A stretch of DNA of 5,762 bases from NCBI GenBank assembly GCA_016844485.1, contig JAENIZ010000083.1, forward strand, positions 1 to 5,762, read 5' to 3'. The position numbers were made by a program, and so were the translations under genes. Under the pieces are notes generated by a model. That model was not told the origin of the DNA and searched no databases. It saw only the letters and a program-made list of their open reading frames with translations. This stretch comes from Gammaproteobacteria bacterium (lineage in GTDB: Bacteria > Pseudomonadota > Gammaproteobacteria > Eutrophobiales > Eutrophobiaceae). Shown in pieces: positions 5,133 through 5,762 of this stretch (its first letter is position 1; every line of letters starts with the position of its first letter).

Positions 5133-5762
5133 ATGCAGAGCATTTCATCACAACTTCCGGATAAACTGTATCGCGCCGAACAGGTGCGAGAAATGGATCG
5201 GGTTGTAATCGAGAATTGTAAAATATCCGGACTGACATTAATGGAGCAGGCCGGATCCGCGACTTATCTGGTGTTGCGATCTACCTGGCCCGATGCAAAA
5301 AAAATCACCGTATTGTGTGGCAGCGGCAATAACGGCGGCGATGGTTATGTATTGGCGCGACTTGCGCACGAGGCTGGTTGTATTGTCAGACTCCTGCATA
5401 TTGACACGTTGGAACGTTTACAGGGTGATGCGCGGCAGGCTGCAGACGCCTTGATCGCCACGGGATTGAAGCCCGAAACATTTACCAGAGAAAAACTTGC
5501 TGATGCGGATGTACTAGTGGATGCGCTATTTGGTACCGGGCTCGACCGGGAGGTCGTTGGCAAATTAAAAACGGTAATTGATGCTGTCAATGCACTGGAT
5601 ACGCCGGTATTGTCCATTGATATCCCTTCGGGCCTGAATGCCGATACCGGACGGGTCATGGGTGTTGCGGTAAAGGCGAATCTCACCATCAGTTTTATCG
5701 GATTGAAACAGGGTCTTTTCACCGGTGTGGGCAGGGAATATGCAGGCAAGATAATGTTTGAT
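5133..5762 (+). CDS. nnr: NAD(P)H-hydrate epimerase (YjeF N-terminal domain), partial at the 3' end
   Basis: The open frame runs from ATG at 5133 to the last base of the window: 210 codons and no stop, so the gene is cut by the edge. The visible part is a YjeF N-terminal (NnrE) Rossmann-like domain, which interconverts the R and S forms of hydrated NADH and NADPH so that the partner dehydratase can restore the cofactor. Supporting motifs are YRAEQVREMD (13-22), the glycine-rich loop CGSGNNGGDGYVLAR (62-76), VDALFGTGLDREV (129-141), SIDIPSGLNADTG (161-173) and the strand-loop LTISFIGLKQGLFTG (184-198). Many bacteria fuse this domain to the ADP-dependent dehydratase NnrD in one protein of about 500 residues. 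Whether this one does lies beyond the window. It starts 9 bases after orn without a clear Shine-Dalgarno sequence; the earlier ATG at 5123 is in another frame. In E. coli tsaE and amiB follow. Confidence 0.95.
   Translation, partial: MQSISSQLPDKLYRAEQVREMDRVVIENCKISGLTLMEQAGSATYLVLRSTWPDAKKITVLCGSGNNGGDGYVLARLAHEAGCIVRLLHIDTLERLQGDARQAADALIATGLKPETFTREKLADADVLVDALFGTGLDREVVGKLKTVIDAVNALDTPVLSIDIPSGLNADTGRVMGVAVKANLTISFIGLKQGLFTGVGREYAGKIMFD

Noticed and set aside
5345..5749. A 134-codon minus-strand open frame near the right edge
   Set aside because: The plus strand here encodes the well-conserved NAD(P)H-hydrate epimerase; the minus frame is its shadow.

Overview
The window looks like ordinary chromosomal DNA of a gammaproteobacterium of moderate G+C. 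The evidence is protein similarity to Escherichia coli dnaX, ybaB, recR and orn, and two gene orders known from that class: dnaX-ybaB-recR, and orn followed by the NAD(P)H-hydrate epimerase gene nnr (yjeF). A small c-type cytochrome shows that the cell has a cytochrome c maturation system. I cannot name a genus. No phage, transposase, CRISPR array, rRNA or tRNA gene was found.

Layout. Bases 1-149 are non-coding and carry a GC-rich multi-hairpin repeat (34-113), followed by a possible dnaX promoter. Bases 150-2699 hold three co-directional plus-strand genes: dnaX (clamp-loader tau subunit), ybaB/ebfC (nucleoid-associated protein) and recR (recombination mediator), with gaps of 17 and 13 bases. 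Bases 2700-2928 are a non-coding gap between convergent genes, rich in short direct and inverted repeats. Bases 2929-4467 are a minus-strand pair, transcribed as an M48 Ste24-type membrane metalloprotease and then a small periplasmic monohaem cytochrome c. Bases 4468-4577 are an AT-rich divergent intergenic region with a nested dyad. Bases 4578-5762 hold plus-strand orn (oligoribonuclease) and nnr, which is cut by the window edge.

Functionally, the first block serves replication and recombinational repair: DNA polymerase III clamp loading and RecFOR-dependent gap repair. The last block serves turnover of very short RNAs and repair of damaged nicotinamide cofactors. The middle pair works in the envelope, as an inner-membrane protease and an exported electron carrier or sensor of unknown partner.

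I did not find a clearly new system. The points most worth a second look are the cytochrome with no downstream Met or His to act as second haem ligand, a tau subunit whose middle linker is very short and that has no visible frameshift site for gamma, the cloverleaf-like repeat next to dnaX, and the lack of good Shine-Dalgarno sequences before nearly all starts.
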